Assembly: GCF_018327645.1 (NCBI RefSeq)
Contig: NZ_BMAY01000004.1
Location: 121,624-185,623 of the forward strand
Direction of reading: 5' to 3'
DNA: 64,000 bases
Source of the DNA: Lactobacillus corticis
GTDB lineage: Bacteria > Bacillota > Bacilli > Lactobacillales > Lactobacillaceae
The notes under the pieces: model-generated
The model's database searches: none
What the model was told of the DNA's origin: nothing
What the model saw: the letters and a program-made list of their open reading frames with translations, nothing else
Translations under genes and position numbers: made by a program
Shown: in pieces, positions 55,216 to 63,992 of the stretch
How positions within the stretch are numbered: the stretch's first letter is position 1
Layout of the letters: every line of letters begins with the position of its first letter

Positions 55216-55986
55216 ATGAAACGTATTAATTGGAACAAAGCAATAATTATCTTAGCCGGTTTAATGTTGGTGCTCACCGCTTGCAGCAAGAGCAATAACA
55301 AGTCAACAACGAAAAAAGCCGACCAGCTGCCCTCAGCGACAAAAATCCTAAGTACTGCTGAAAAAACCAGCATCAAGAGTTTAAGTGCCCAATGGCAACA
55401 AACTAATTCCGCAGGAGTTACCACCCAATCTGCCACTGCCAAATATCAAAAAAAGCCCCTGGTGGTTTACGCTAACTTCAGCACTGACAGCAACCACTAT
55501 AAGATGTGGGTTTCAGGTAAGACGAATTATTCTCAAGATCAAGGAACGGATACTAGCAAGTGGTTTAAGACCAAATTAACTAAGACTAGCGCCTATAGTG
55601 AGTTTTTAGACGCTTTAGACATGAATAATTTGTTATCCTTCAGCGCCCAGACGGCCAAGTTATTCAAAGTTGCCAAAAACGGCTCAGGGTATTTGCTTAC
55701 TTATCAAGGGAAAAATAGCCAGTTATGGAAGCAAGTTATCAATAATTCCGCCATTACTACTATGATTGGCATCGACTTGAACAGTGCCAAAATGCAAAAT
55801 ATTGCCGTTCAGCTTAAAGTCAGCCACGACTATCAAGCAGAAAGCATGCGGGTTAGCGCTAAATATCGCGAAGATGGCAAAAACTATCAGCTCAAAATGA
55901 CCTTGACCGATATTAATCGCCTTAAACAGCTAAAAGTACCAAGCACGGTTACGCAAAACGCAATTAATCTCTCCTCCAGCAATTAA
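55216..55986 (+). CDS. Lipoprotein, DUF6612-like (256 aa)
   Basis: Lipoprotein signal with lipobox LTACS. After a short Ser/Lys linker the protein is a beta-rich domain with pieces such as KMWVSGKTNYSQDQ and WFKTKLTKTSAYSEFLDAL, resembling Gram-positive lipoproteins grouped near DUF6612/LppX-like folds; this assignment is tentative. ATG 55216 follows AAAGAGG. Followed 45 nt later by a second lipoprotein with the same layout. Confidence 0.75.
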   Translation: MKRINWNKAIIILAGLMLVLTACSKSNNKSTTKKADQLPSATKILSTAEKTSIKSLSAQWQQTNSAGVTTQSATAKYQKKPLVVYANFSTDSNHYKMWVSGKTNYSQDQGTDTSKWFKTKLTKTSAYSEFLDALDMNNLLSFSAQTAKLFKVAKNGSGYLLTYQGKNSQLWKQVINNSAITTMIGIDLNSAKMQNIAVQLKVSHDYQAESMRVSAKYREDGKNYQLKMTLTDINRLKQLKVPSTVTQNAINLSSSN

Positions 55987-56031
55987 ACATTAGTTTGCGT
56001 TACAATTAACTTATAGCTAGGAGGAGTTTAT

Positions 56032-56808
56032 ATGCACTGGAAAAAATGGTCACTAGCCATACTCGCGGGAGGCTGTCTGCTATTAAGCGGTTGCCAGCAG
56101 CCCAAGGAAAAAGTCTACAGCAAAAGTCAAATTGTTAAAAAGGCTGCCAAAAGTCATAAGTCAGGCGAAGTTATCCAATCGTTAAAACTTTCAACTGACA
56201 CCAGCAGCCAACAAGTAATTGCTACCAGCTACTATGGCGGCACACCACAAATTTTTCATGTATCAACTAGACTGGTTAACAATAATCAAACCAAGTCAAC
56301 CAATGCATGGATAAGTTCGACCAACACCATCTATCTGCAAGGCAATCAAAAATGGTATAAAGCTAACGCCACAACCGTCACTGGCCACAATTATGCTGAA
56401 CTGCAAGGAGCTTTGACGGCCAACAGCTTATTGACTGCACCAAGTAAAAAACTAATCAAAAGCTATCATCTAAAGCGTGACGGCAATAAGTACACGTTAA
56501 AGGCAACTATCAAGGATCCAGAGCTCTTAAAAGCAGCAGCTAGTCCGATCGTTACCACGATTAGCATTGGTCAAAAGCAGGCACAATCAATCAAGCAAAT
56601 GATGAAACGGGCTAAATATCAAAACATGAAGGTTAAACTAGTCTACCAAAATAACAAATTGGTGACCTTTAACTACTTTGTTTACCTAAAGATCGGAAAA
56701 ACCTACAGTCTGCGTCTAGGCCAAAGTCATGGTAATTTCAATACCCATAACTTCTTAAAACTGCCAACTGAAGCCAGCAGCGCTGATAGTTTACAAACCA
56801 AGAAATAA
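56032..56808 (+). CDS. Lipoprotein, DUF6612-like (258 aa)
   Basis: Lipobox LLSGCQ. Same plan as the preceding lipoprotein: (QK/SK)WYKAN near the middle, a helix of TANSLL, then the second half of the beta domain. Sequence identity is low, so an old duplication. AGGAGG precedes the ATG. Function unknown; the fold class often binds lipids or hydrophobic ligands at the membrane-wall interface. Confidence 0.75.
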   Translation: MHWKKWSLAILAGGCLLLSGCQQPKEKVYSKSQIVKKAAKSHKSGEVIQSLKLSTDTSSQQVIATSYYGGTPQIFHVSTRLVNNNQTKSTNAWISSTNTIYLQGNQKWYKANATTVTGHNYAELQGALTANSLLTAPSKKLIKSYHLKRDGNKYTLKATIKDPELLKAAASPIVTTISIGQKQAQSIKQMMKRAKYQNMKVKLVYQNNKLVTFNYFVYLKIGKTYSLRLGQSHGNFNTHNFLKLPTEASSADSLQTKK

Positions 56809-56850
56809 AAAAAGACCCTAGATCAAGCAATTCCTGATCTAGGGTCTTAT
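56809..56850. terminator. Bidirectional terminator
   Basis: AAGACCCTAGATCA/TGATCTAGGGTCTT, a 14-bp perfect stem with a 9-nt loop, serving the lipoprotein pair and the convergent amidase gene. Confidence 0.85.
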
Positions 56851-56868
56851 TGTATCTAAAGTTAACTT

Positions 56869-58086
56869 TTAGAAGTTGCCAGCCTTAACGAAAGTTGATA
56901 CTGAAGTTTGGTAGTAGTACTTCTTGCCAATCTTCACTCTTCCGCCATAAGTTCTTACGCGCTTGCCCTTCTTCAAGACTGTCGTGCCTTTTCTAAAGCC
57001 AACGGTGTCGTAAACGTAAGCATTGTGTTTCAAAGTTCTAAGGGTACCATCAATGTTAGAAGCAACTACATACTTGTTGCTGCCCACGTGGTAGTATTTA
57101 CGTCCCTTAATGGTCTTGGTGCCAGTCACAGTAAAGGTCGTGCCAGCGCGCTTCAAGGTCTTGGTTCTCTTACCAGTGCTGGTGTAAATATATGCATTGT
57201 GCTTCAAAGTCTTCTTAACAACGGTTGCCTTAGCGGCTTGGGTTGAATTAGAAGAAGTAGAGCTGCTTGCACTAGTCTTTGATGAAGAACTTGCCTTGGA
57301 TGATGAGCTAGCCTTCGATGAAGAACTAGCTTTTGACGAAGAACTAGTCTTCGATGAGGAACTGCTTGCACTAGAAGTGTTGGTAGTTGCCCCTTGCAAA
57401 TTGTAGTAGTACTTAATCAATTGGTAGAATTGACTAAAAGTATAACCCCACTTTGAGAAGTACCCAACTGGGTCAGTATGGTCAGTACCACCTAAGTATT
57501 TAGAAACAGCGTAGTGTGACCAAATCGTACCCGAACCATCATAATGAGCATCATTAGGCTTTAAATTCCATTGGTGCAGCAAGCGAGCAATGTAAATCGC
57601 ATCGTTATTAACTGATTTAGCAAATTTAGCCCGAGTAGAAACTTCTGCTAATTCCACTTGAATAAAGCGTTTGTTAGCAATCGCACCGGCACCCCAAACG
57701 CCATATTTGGTGGTCATCATTTGGATAACCTGCTTGTCATCAACAAAGGCATGAACATAAGCAGAAATATTTGACCATTCCCGGTTAAAGAAAATTGCCT
57801 CGTTATAAGCAGTTGCGCCAGAGTCGGCAGTTTCGTGAACTACAATTCCTTCAGGTTTACCTTTCCGATAGGTAATCTTATTGTCCTTATAAAACTTATT
57901 ATAAGTAATTCCAGCTGCTTTCAGGATCTTGTACAAGTAGCTAGTTCCGACATAACTATATGTCTGAGCAGTACTGTTAATCGAAGCAGCATCAACAGTT
58001 GCTTTGCTACCAACTCCCACTTCTGCTAAAGTACTGCCCAAGGTTAAAGCAGCCACCGCAGAAATAACAATATTTTTTAACTTCAT
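56869..58086 (-). CDS. N-acetylmuramoyl-L-alanine amidase with SLAP domains
   Basis: Secreted peptidoglycan hydrolase of 405 aa. Signal peptide (1-34). Amidase_2 domain at about 70-215: zinc His in GIVVHETADSG, YVHAFVDDKQVIQ, and HTDPVGYFSKWG. Ser-rich linker of SSSSKAS repeats (about 235-275). Two C-terminal SLAP modules (KHNAYIYTSTGKRTKTLK, KHNAYVYDTVGFRKGTTV) hold it to the wall. Just downstream of the GH73 gene, 26 nt apart, forming a hydrolase pair. Confidence 0.92.
   Translation of the reverse strand: MKLKNIVISAVAALTLGSTLAEVGVGSKATVDAASINSTAQTYSYVGTSYLYKILKAAGITYNKFYKDNKITYRKGKPEGIVVHETADSGATAYNEAIFFNREWSNISAYVHAFVDDKQVIQMMTTKYGVWGAGAIANKRFIQVELAEVSTRAKFAKSVNNDAIYIARLLHQWNLKPNDAHYDGSGTIWSHYAVSKYLGGTDHTDPVGYFSKWGYTFSQFYQLIKYYYNLQGATTNTSSASSSSSKTSSSSKASSSSKASSSSKASSSSKTSASSSTSSNSTQAAKATVVKKTLKHNAYIYTSTGKRTKTLKRAGTTFTVTGTKTIKGRKYYHVGSNKYVVASNIDGTLRTLKHNAYVYDTVGFRKGTTVLKKGKRVRTYGGRVKIGKKYYYQTSVSTFVKAGNF
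57240..57375 (-). repeat. Short tandem repeats coding the amidase Ser linker
   Basis: About five units of 18-21 nt coding SSSSKA or SSSSKT, differing mostly at synonymous sites. Confidence 0.7.
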
Positions 58087-58112
58087 ATTCTTAGTTTCTC
58101 CTAGTATTGATT

Positions 58113-59333
58113 CTAAAAGTTATTCTTCTTAACGTATTGCCGCACGCCGATTACGTAGTACTTCTTACCTTTAATGGTTACCGCAGAGCCATAGGTTTTA
58201 AGGCTGGTACCCTTTTTGTAAACGCGTTTGTTGGTGCGCTTAGCTGAGCCGTTATAGACATACGCATTATGCTTCAAACTATGCGTACTGCCATCAAAAT
58301 TGCCAGCTGCCACATATTGGTTATTAGCAATCTTGTAGTACTTCTTACCACTAATCGTGATGTAGCCGTAAGTATTAAGCTTCTTAAAGGCCTTGAGTGA
58401 ACCGGTGCCGCTTACGCGTTTTCTAGTACTATCATAAACATAGGCATTGTGCATCAAGGTCTTCTTAGTGGCAGTAGTTGTGGTGAAGTCTTTAATTGCT
58501 GAGGCTGCCTGGGTCGAAGTTGGATTTGGATTAGTCGTCGTCAGCACTGTGCTGTTAACCCAGCCTTTGCCCTTCAAGTACATCCGTTGCGTACCATTGT
58601 AGTAGGTAATTGTCTTGGTGGCCGTATAGGTCTTACCCTTTACAATCGAACTCTTAGTTTTAGAAACACTGTGATTAGTTGGCCATTGGTAAGTTTTGGC
58701 ATTCATGGCCGCATAATATTTTTTAGAAGTCTTAGAAATTTTAGGATCGTATTGCGTTAGGTTGTAGGCACTAATTCGGCTATTTAAAATCGTATTATAG
58801 TTTGAAGCAGTTGCATAGGTACCAGTTAAAGCCTTGGTAGCGGCCTTATAAGAGCTAGCCTTTTCAATCCAGGCACCAGCATAGCGATTAGTTTGCCAGC
58901 TGACACCATCACGCAATTTCTTGCCATTGTCTTCAAAGGAAGCTTCCCAATTGGAATACTTACGAAACTTGGCCGTAATGTATATGCTTTGGCCATTAAT
59001 TTCTTCACGTGTTCTGGCAGAATAGGTTGCTCCGCTCCAACCGTCGTCGGCCTTCATCCCAAATAAATTGTTAGCTTTTGTTGCTAAGCCTGAAGTACCC
59101 CAAGCAGATTCAATAATTGCTTGTGCAATCATCACTGATGGGTACACGCCATATTTCTTAGAAGCTTTTTGTGCTTGGCTAGCAGCCTTGGTCAAAAAAG
59201 CAGAAGTTGTGGTCGAAGCTTGAACTTTTTGCGTTTGGGCACGCTTGGTGAAAGATAAGCTGTTGGTAACCGGAAGAACAGTCGTAGCTAATAATGTGGT
59301 AGCCGCAATTCCAGCGAATAATCTTGTCTTCAT
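58113..59333 (-). CDS. GH73 N-acetylglucosaminidase with SLAP domains
   Basis: Secreted autolysin of 406 aa. Signal peptide (1-40). GH73 domain about 42-195: VYPSVMIAQAIIESAWGTSG with the catalytic Glu, NNLFGMKADDGW, KFRKYSNWEASFEDNG. C-terminal half holds a short repeat region and two SLAP modules (KTLMHNAYVYDSTRKRVSG and KHNAYVYNGSAKRTNKRV). It probably cuts glycan strands in cell separation together with the amidase next to it. Confidence 0.93.
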   Translation of the reverse strand: MKTRLFAGIAATTLLATTVLPVTNSLSFTKRAQTQKVQASTTTSAFLTKAASQAQKASKKYGVYPSVMIAQAIIESAWGTSGLATKANNLFGMKADDGWSGATYSARTREEINGQSIYITAKFRKYSNWEASFEDNGKKLRDGVSWQTNRYAGAWIEKASSYKAATKALTGTYATASNYNTILNSRISAYNLTQYDPKISKTSKKYYAAMNAKTYQWPTNHSVSKTKSSIVKGKTYTATKTITYYNGTQRMYLKGKGWVNSTVLTTTNPNPTSTQAASAIKDFTTTTATKKTLMHNAYVYDSTRKRVSGTGSLKAFKKLNTYGYITISGKKYYKIANNQYVAAGNFDGSTHSLKHNAYVYNGSAKRTNKRVYKKGTSLKTYGSAVTIKGKKYYVIGVRQYVKKNNF

Positions 59334-59362
59334 GTTCTTTTTTCCCCCTTGAAATCAAATCT

Positions 59363-59391
59363 ATTGTACCGAGCATTTGATTAGTAAACAA
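59363..59391 (-). promoter_or_regulatory. Promoter of the GH73-amidase pair
   Basis: Minus strand TTGTTT (59386-59391), 17-nt spacer, TACAAT (59363-59368). Confidence 0.65.
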
Positions 59392-59710
59392 TAAGGTAAG
59401 CGCTTTTGTAGTTAAAAAGTAATAAACCAGCACCTATTTTCATCACTTTTTTGGCCTATTTTGAAATCACCCCTGTTTTTTTAATCGTTGATATTTTCTA
59501 AACTTGTTATCTAAGGCTTTGAACATAAATTTAGCTTTATTGCTTTTGTTTAATAATTTATAGCTAAAATTACGAATCACAAGCAAATATTACAAATTAC
59601 CGCCCTGTTTTGTTACAAAAAATTATGCTTTTTTCAAGCTAAAACAGAGGCACGAGCAAGAACTAAGCGCTTTATTTGATGTAAAAAGCGGATTATTTAA
59701 TCGGCTACAA
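59392..59710. other. AT-rich stretch without genes
   Basis: About 320 nt with no open frame that has a ribosome binding site, no tRNA and no strong hairpin. It separates the GH73 promoter from the DUF2922 terminator. I see nothing functional in it. Confidence 0.5.
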
Positions 59711-59744
59711 CAAAAGGTACATGCCAATTCACGCATGTACCTCT
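59711..59744 (-). terminator. Terminator downstream of the DUF2922 gene
   Basis: GGTACATGC/GCATGTACC, a 9-bp perfect stem with an 8-nt loop, then TTTTGTT on the minus strand, 90 nt after the stop. Confidence 0.78.
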
Positions 59745-59830
59745 TGAATTAAGATTAATTTTTATCAGTTAATAAAATGCAAATTGTCGCTGCATTTCTA
59801 AAATTGATTTGGAAATTGACTGCTTGGGAT

Positions 59831-60073
59831 TTAGTTTTTGGCCTCTGAGTCAAAAATAGGCGTAACAGTTCTTTCAATGTATTGAGCAGAGTCAACAATT
59901 TGATAAGTATCGACACCATCCTTTGCAAAAATATTTGCCTGAGCAATCGTGTCCATCGCCTTCATTACGCTGGCCTTGTCTAAGTCTGGACGTGCATTTG
60001 CCAAACTCAATGAACTCTTCTTGCCGGCTCCGTTAACAAAAATCAGCTTCAAAGTCTTAGTTGTCTTAGTCAT
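59831..60073 (-). CDS. DUF2922 family protein
   Basis: 80 aa: TKTLKLIFVNGAGKKSSLSL, then a DLDKASVMKAMDTIAQANIF helix and an Ile/Val-rich end. This is the DUF2922 pattern, small Bacillota proteins of unknown function, often paired with a DUF1659 gene; none is present here. GGAGAC lies just before the ATG. Confidence 0.82.
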   Translation of the reverse strand: MTKTTKTLKLIFVNGAGKKSSLSLANARPDLDKASVMKAMDTIAQANIFAKDGVDTYQIVDSAQYIERTVTPIFDSEAKN

Positions 60074-60281
60074 GTTAGTCTCCTTATCTTGCTAGTTATC
60101 ACGGTAGCTAGTTGTATCTTTTCCTAGCTAGTTGGTTTAAGCTTTTTTACCCTAAATGACTAGGTCTGAATTAAGTTTTTATAAGTGCTGCAGCCCTTAC
60201 AATATTACTAACGTTGCAAGTTCATCAAACTAGACATCTTAATTTAAAGCTTTCGAAAATATTCATTGTTGTTGAGTCTGG

Positions 60282-60287
60282 TATAAT
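60282..60287 (+). promoter_or_regulatory. Extended -10 promoter of the poly-Ser protein gene
   Basis: TGGTATAAT (TGnTATAAT), 40 nt before the start codon; -35 not evident. Upstream (60090-60130) GCTAGTT is repeated three times, meaning unknown. Confidence 0.5.
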
Positions 60288-60328
60288 TCTAAACAGAAGA
60301 AAAGTATTAAGAGAGGATAGTTACAATA

Positions 60329-61252
60329 ATGAAACGTTCCGTAATTGGGGTTATTGTCGCTATAGTCATTGTTTTGGCTGGAGGCGGCCTCTATTATACC
60401 CATCAACAAAATCAGCAAAATGAAACAGCTACAAAGTATTCGTCATATATGGATGAAGGTAAAACGGCTGTCAAAAACCAAGCTTATGACCAAGCAAAAT
60501 CATACTTTGACCAAGCTTATGGCGTAAAGCAAACCAGTACTGCCAAAGCCTACGCTAGTCAAGCAGGCAAAATGGTTACTGCCCACGATCGGCTAGACCA
60601 GCGCCAATATGCCGCTGCCATTAAGGCCCTGACCACTGTGATTAATCGCAATGGCGGCTACGACTTAATGATTCAGCAAGCTAAGAAATTGCGTAAAACC
60701 GTGCGCGCTGTCGAAGACAACTACGAACACGAAATCAAACCGCTATTTAAGAAGGCGGAACAAGCTTCAAACCAAGAAAAATATGCTAAGGCGGCTAAAT
60801 ACTACCAACAAGTGCTTGATTTGCCATATATTAACGGCAAATACTACAAGCACTACAAGCAATTGGCAGCCAAAAGATTAAAGACTGCCAAGTCCGAAGC
60901 TAAGGCTAAGGCTGCTTCAAGTTCTTCATCAAGTTCATCATCGAGTTCTAGTTCATCTTCTAGCTCATCATCAAGTTCTTCTAGTTCATCTAGTTCAAGC
61001 AGCGCTGATACCGGTGGTGCTGGCAGCAGCGACGAAACTAAGGCTGGTAATAAGTCCGTCGGCGGTTCAACGGTAACCAGCAGCGAGTTGACTCAGATTA
61101 AGAAACGCATGAAGGCACTAGGATATGACAGCAATGGCTGGAGTCCGCAAGATATTATCAACATGTACCGTTATGCCTACAAGAATGGCCATACTACGCC
61201 AAATTCAATTACCAAGAGCGATATTGAAGGTTACTTGGCACCGAAGAATTAG
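60329..61252 (+). CDS. Membrane-anchored protein with TPR-like helices and poly-Ser tract (307 aa)
   Basis: N-terminal anchor helix (VIGVIVAIVIVLAGGGLYYTH). Residues about 35-190 form helical TPR-like repeats (GKTAVKNQAYDQAKSYFDQAY, EQASNQEKYAKAAKYYQQV) on the cell exterior. A run of 29 consecutive Ser, coded by mixed AGT/TCA/TCT codons, follows, then a folded C-terminal domain (ELTQIKKRMKALGYDSNGWSPQDI). Resembles Lactobacillus envelope proteins without known function. AGAGG precedes the ATG. Confidence 0.75.
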   Translation: MKRSVIGVIVAIVIVLAGGGLYYTHQQNQQNETATKYSSYMDEGKTAVKNQAYDQAKSYFDQAYGVKQTSTAKAYASQAGKMVTAHDRLDQRQYAAAIKALTTVINRNGGYDLMIQQAKKLRKTVRAVEDNYEHEIKPLFKKAEQASNQEKYAKAAKYYQQVLDLPYINGKYYKHYKQLAAKRLKTAKSEAKAKAASSSSSSSSSSSSSSSSSSSSSSSSSSSSSADTGGAGSSDETKAGNKSVGGSTVTSSELTQIKKRMKALGYDSNGWSPQDIINMYRYAYKNGHTTPNSITKSDIEGYLAPKN

Positions 61253-61332
61253 TTTGGTTGCTTTTATTCGCAAGAACAAGTAAAATTACTATTGACTTTT
61301 TAGTGATTTTTTTATAAAAGGAGCGCACCACT

Positions 61333-61773
61333 TTGACTGAAGATAAAAATGTTCATGCTGAAGCTAGCGAAGATCAAGCTCAACAAGCGCAAGAAGACAT
61401 GTTCAAAGTAGTTATGCCGGAAGCCAACCGGGTAACTATGCCAGCTGAAGAATACAAGGAACAACCTGAATACTTAGTAACCTTTGCCAACTTCTACATT
61501 TCAGAATTTACCCGTCATGACTTAGAAGTAATGAACCTATATGATTCCAATAATAACATGATGGATATTAACCACTACTTGATTGATAATTTGAGCTTCT
61601 CTCGTAAGGCTTTGATCAAGCACGTTTTGCAAAACCATGATCATAATTTCATGGCAATTCTGGACAAGATTAAACAAGATTCGGGAGTTGATCCTGAAAC
61701 TATGGCAAGCTACGAAGACTGGCAAAACTGGTACGAAAAGCGCCGGAGCGAAATCCAAGGTTCTTTATCATAA
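61333..61773 (+). CDS. Uncharacterised 146-aa protein
   Basis: Soluble acidic protein: a disordered Glu/Gln-rich N-terminus (about 1-40), then a helical domain (YLVTFANFYISEFTRHDLEVMNLY ... ALIKHVLQNHDHNF, given here in parts). The start is TTG at 61333-61335, nine nt after AAAGGAG; no ATG fits. Family not recognised. Own terminator downstream. Confidence 0.72.
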   Translation: MTEDKNVHAEASEDQAQQAQEDMFKVVMPEANRVTMPAEEYKEQPEYLVTFANFYISEFTRHDLEVMNLYDSNNNMMDINHYLIDNLSFSRKALIKHVLQNHDHNFMAILDKIKQDSGVDPETMASYEDWQNWYEKRRSEIQGSLS

Positions 61774-61814
61774 TTCTTGTCATTTATAACAAAATATAAG
61801 AAAATATAATCAAG

Positions 61815-61850
61815 AAGAATGTCAATATACATAATTGGCATTCTTTTTTG
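61815..61850 (+). terminator. Terminator between the 146-aa gene and kup
   Basis: AAGAATGTCAAT/ATTGGCATTCTT, 12 bp with one G-U, then TTTTTTG. Confidence 0.85.
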
Positions 61851-61876
61851 ATTAAAGAACTTTTGAGGAGAAAAAT

Positions 61877-63889
61877 ATGGAACTGAAGAATAAACGACTC
61901 ACTGCGACTGGGTTCCTAATCGCAATTGGGATCGTCTATGGCGATATTGGGACTAGTCCCCTTTACGTTATGAAGTCGATCTTGGGCGAAAATGGCGGCA
62001 TTCACAGTGCTAGTCGGGAATTGATTGTTGGCTCAATTTCGTTAATTCTTTGGACAGTTACTTTATTAACGACTGTTAAATACGTAATCATCGCCCTTCG
62101 TGCAACCAACCACGGTGAAGGTGGGATTTTTGCCCTGTATGCCCTAGTTCGTAAACGAGCAAAATGGTTAGTAGTCCCTGCCCTGGTCGGTGGTGCTGCT
62201 TTATTGGCAGATGGTACCTTAACGCCAGCAGTAACTGTTACAACTTCGATTGAAGGACTAAAAGGCATGACCTTGGGACAAGGAGTGCCGGTTTCCAGCC
62301 AAACCACGGTCATCATCATTACCGTGTGCATCTTGCTGGTACTGTTTTTAATCCAGCGCATGGGTACAGCCTTGATTGGTAAGGCCTTTGGGCCAATTAT
62401 GCTGGTTTGGTTCAGCTTTTTGGGCATTACCGGTATCATGAACTTATCGCATGACTGGTCCTTGCTTGAGGCAATTAACCCCATCTGGGCAGTTAGAATC
62501 CTATTTAGCCCTGCCAATAAAGTAGGGATCTTTATCCTAGGGTCGATTTTCCTAGCAACGACCGGGGCAGAAGCCTTGTATTCAGATGTTGGCCATGTGG
62601 GCAAGGCTAATATCGTCGGTTCGTGGCCCTTTGTTTTCCTCTGCTTGGCCTTGAATTACTTGGGACAAGGCGTTTGGATCCTGCAAAATACTGACGCCAA
62701 AGTTACTAGTGACTTCAACCCATTTTTCCAAGCAATTCCGGAATCTTGGCGGCTATTTGCAATTGCCTTGGCAACCATTGCCGCAATTATTGCCTCCCAA
62801 GCCTTAATCACCGGCTCATTTACCTTAGTTTCAGAAGCTACCAACCTGAAATTCTTGCCGCGGATGAATATTTCATATCCTTCCACCGAGCAGGGACAAA
62901 TTTATATTGCTTCTGTTAATAAAATGCTTTGTGCAGCCACAATTGGGATCGTCTTCCTGTTCCAAACATCTGAACACATGGAAGCTGCCTATGGTTTGGC
63001 CATCACCGTAACAATGCTGATGACGACCATTTTATTGAATGAATATCTCGGCAGTATCGGAATTCATCTCATCTGGCGCATCGTCTTCACCCTCTTTTTC
63101 GGGTCAATCGAATTCATGTTCTTCATTTCGAGCATGACCAAGTTTGTTCACGGAGGCTATGTGACCGTCATTATTGCCGGCTTTATCGGAATCATCATGT
63201 ATATTTGGTACTTCGGCAATAAGGTACGGGATAAGCGCGAAGCTAAAAATTCATATGTTCGCTTAGATGAATATGTAAACATGCTGACGAATTTGTCGCA
63301 CGACGAAGATTATCCAACCTATGCGACTAACTTAGTCTACATGGCTAAGGTTAAATACAATAAGTTTATCAAGCGTGAGGTCCTCTACTCAATTCTGGAT
63401 AAGCGACCAAAACGTGCTAAAGCTTACTGGTTCGTGACTGTAAATGTTACGAATGAACCTTATACTGCTGAATATGCCATCAACACTTATGGCACGAAGA
63501 ATGTCATTAACATCCAACTCTATCTAGGGTTTAAAAAGCAGTCAAGCGTTAACGTCTATCTGCGACAAATCGTTCACGAATTGATCGCGGATGGGACAAT
63601 TGAAGCCCAGCCACAAGAGTACACTACTACTCCTGGGCGTGACGTTGGTGACTTTTCATTTGTTATCGTCAACGATGTGGTTAGTCCCCAAACGCAATTG
63701 ACTGGCTATGAAAAATGGATCGTAACCGCCCGTGTTTGGCTGCAAAATCTTTCAAGCAATCCGGCTAGCTGGTTTGGCCTTGAATATGCTGACACGGTCA
63801 TTGAACGCGTACCGTTGATCTTGGGTAAGCCTAATCCGTCTTACATTAAACGGGTTAAACCGATCGATTTCAAAAACGGCCAAAAATAG
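61877..63889 (+). CDS. kup: KUP-family potassium uptake protein
   Basis: K+:H+ symporter of the plasma membrane, 670 aa with 12 helices in the first 450 residues and a cytosolic C-terminal domain. Signature: GIVYGDIGTSPLYVMKS at the N-terminus, NHGEGGIFALYALVRK, and TTGAEALYSDVGHVG. GAGGAG precedes the ATG. Single gene. In related bacteria Kup proteins are targets of c-di-AMP; nothing here shows that directly. Confidence 0.96.
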   Translation: MELKNKRLTATGFLIAIGIVYGDIGTSPLYVMKSILGENGGIHSASRELIVGSISLILWTVTLLTTVKYVIIALRATNHGEGGIFALYALVRKRAKWLVVPALVGGAALLADGTLTPAVTVTTSIEGLKGMTLGQGVPVSSQTTVIIITVCILLVLFLIQRMGTALIGKAFGPIMLVWFSFLGITGIMNLSHDWSLLEAINPIWAVRILFSPANKVGIFILGSIFLATTGAEALYSDVGHVGKANIVGSWPFVFLCLALNYLGQGVWILQNTDAKVTSDFNPFFQAIPESWRLFAIALATIAAIIASQALITGSFTLVSEATNLKFLPRMNISYPSTEQGQIYIASVNKMLCAATIGIVFLFQTSEHMEAAYGLAITVTMLMTTILLNEYLGSIGIHLIWRIVFTLFFGSIEFMFFISSMTKFVHGGYVTVIIAGFIGIIMYIWYFGNKVRDKREAKNSYVRLDEYVNMLTNLSHDEDYPTYATNLVYMAKVKYNKFIKREVLYSILDKRPKRAKAYWFVTVNVTNEPYTAEYAINTYGTKNVINIQLYLGFKKQSSVNVYLRQIVHELIADGTIEAQPQEYTTTPGRDVGDFSFVIVNDVVSPQTQLTGYEKWIVTARVWLQNLSSNPASWFGLEYADTVIERVPLILGKPNPSYIKRVKPIDFKNGQK

Positions 63890-63940
63890 CCATTAAAAAA
63901 GGCTCTATAATTTTTCCTGTTGATGGTTTATCTATATGAT

Positions 63941-63961
63941 ATCCTGTTAACAGGATTTTTT
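63941..63961 (+). terminator. kup terminator
   Basis: ATCCTGTTAACAGGAT self-complementary stem followed by TTTTT. Confidence 0.75.
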
Positions 63962-63969
63962 ATTGCGCA

Positions 63970-63992
63970 AGAAAAAGAGGCCATAGCCTCTA
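63970..63992 (-). terminator. Terminator of a minus-strand gene beyond the window
   Basis: AGAGGC/GCCTCT around TATG, followed by TTTTTCTT on the minus strand. It implies a convergent gene to the right. Confidence 0.65.

Noticed and set aside
61293..61317. TTGACT followed by TATAAA before the 146-aa gene as a promoter
   Set aside because: The spacer is only 15 nt, and transcription would start after the ribosome binding site.
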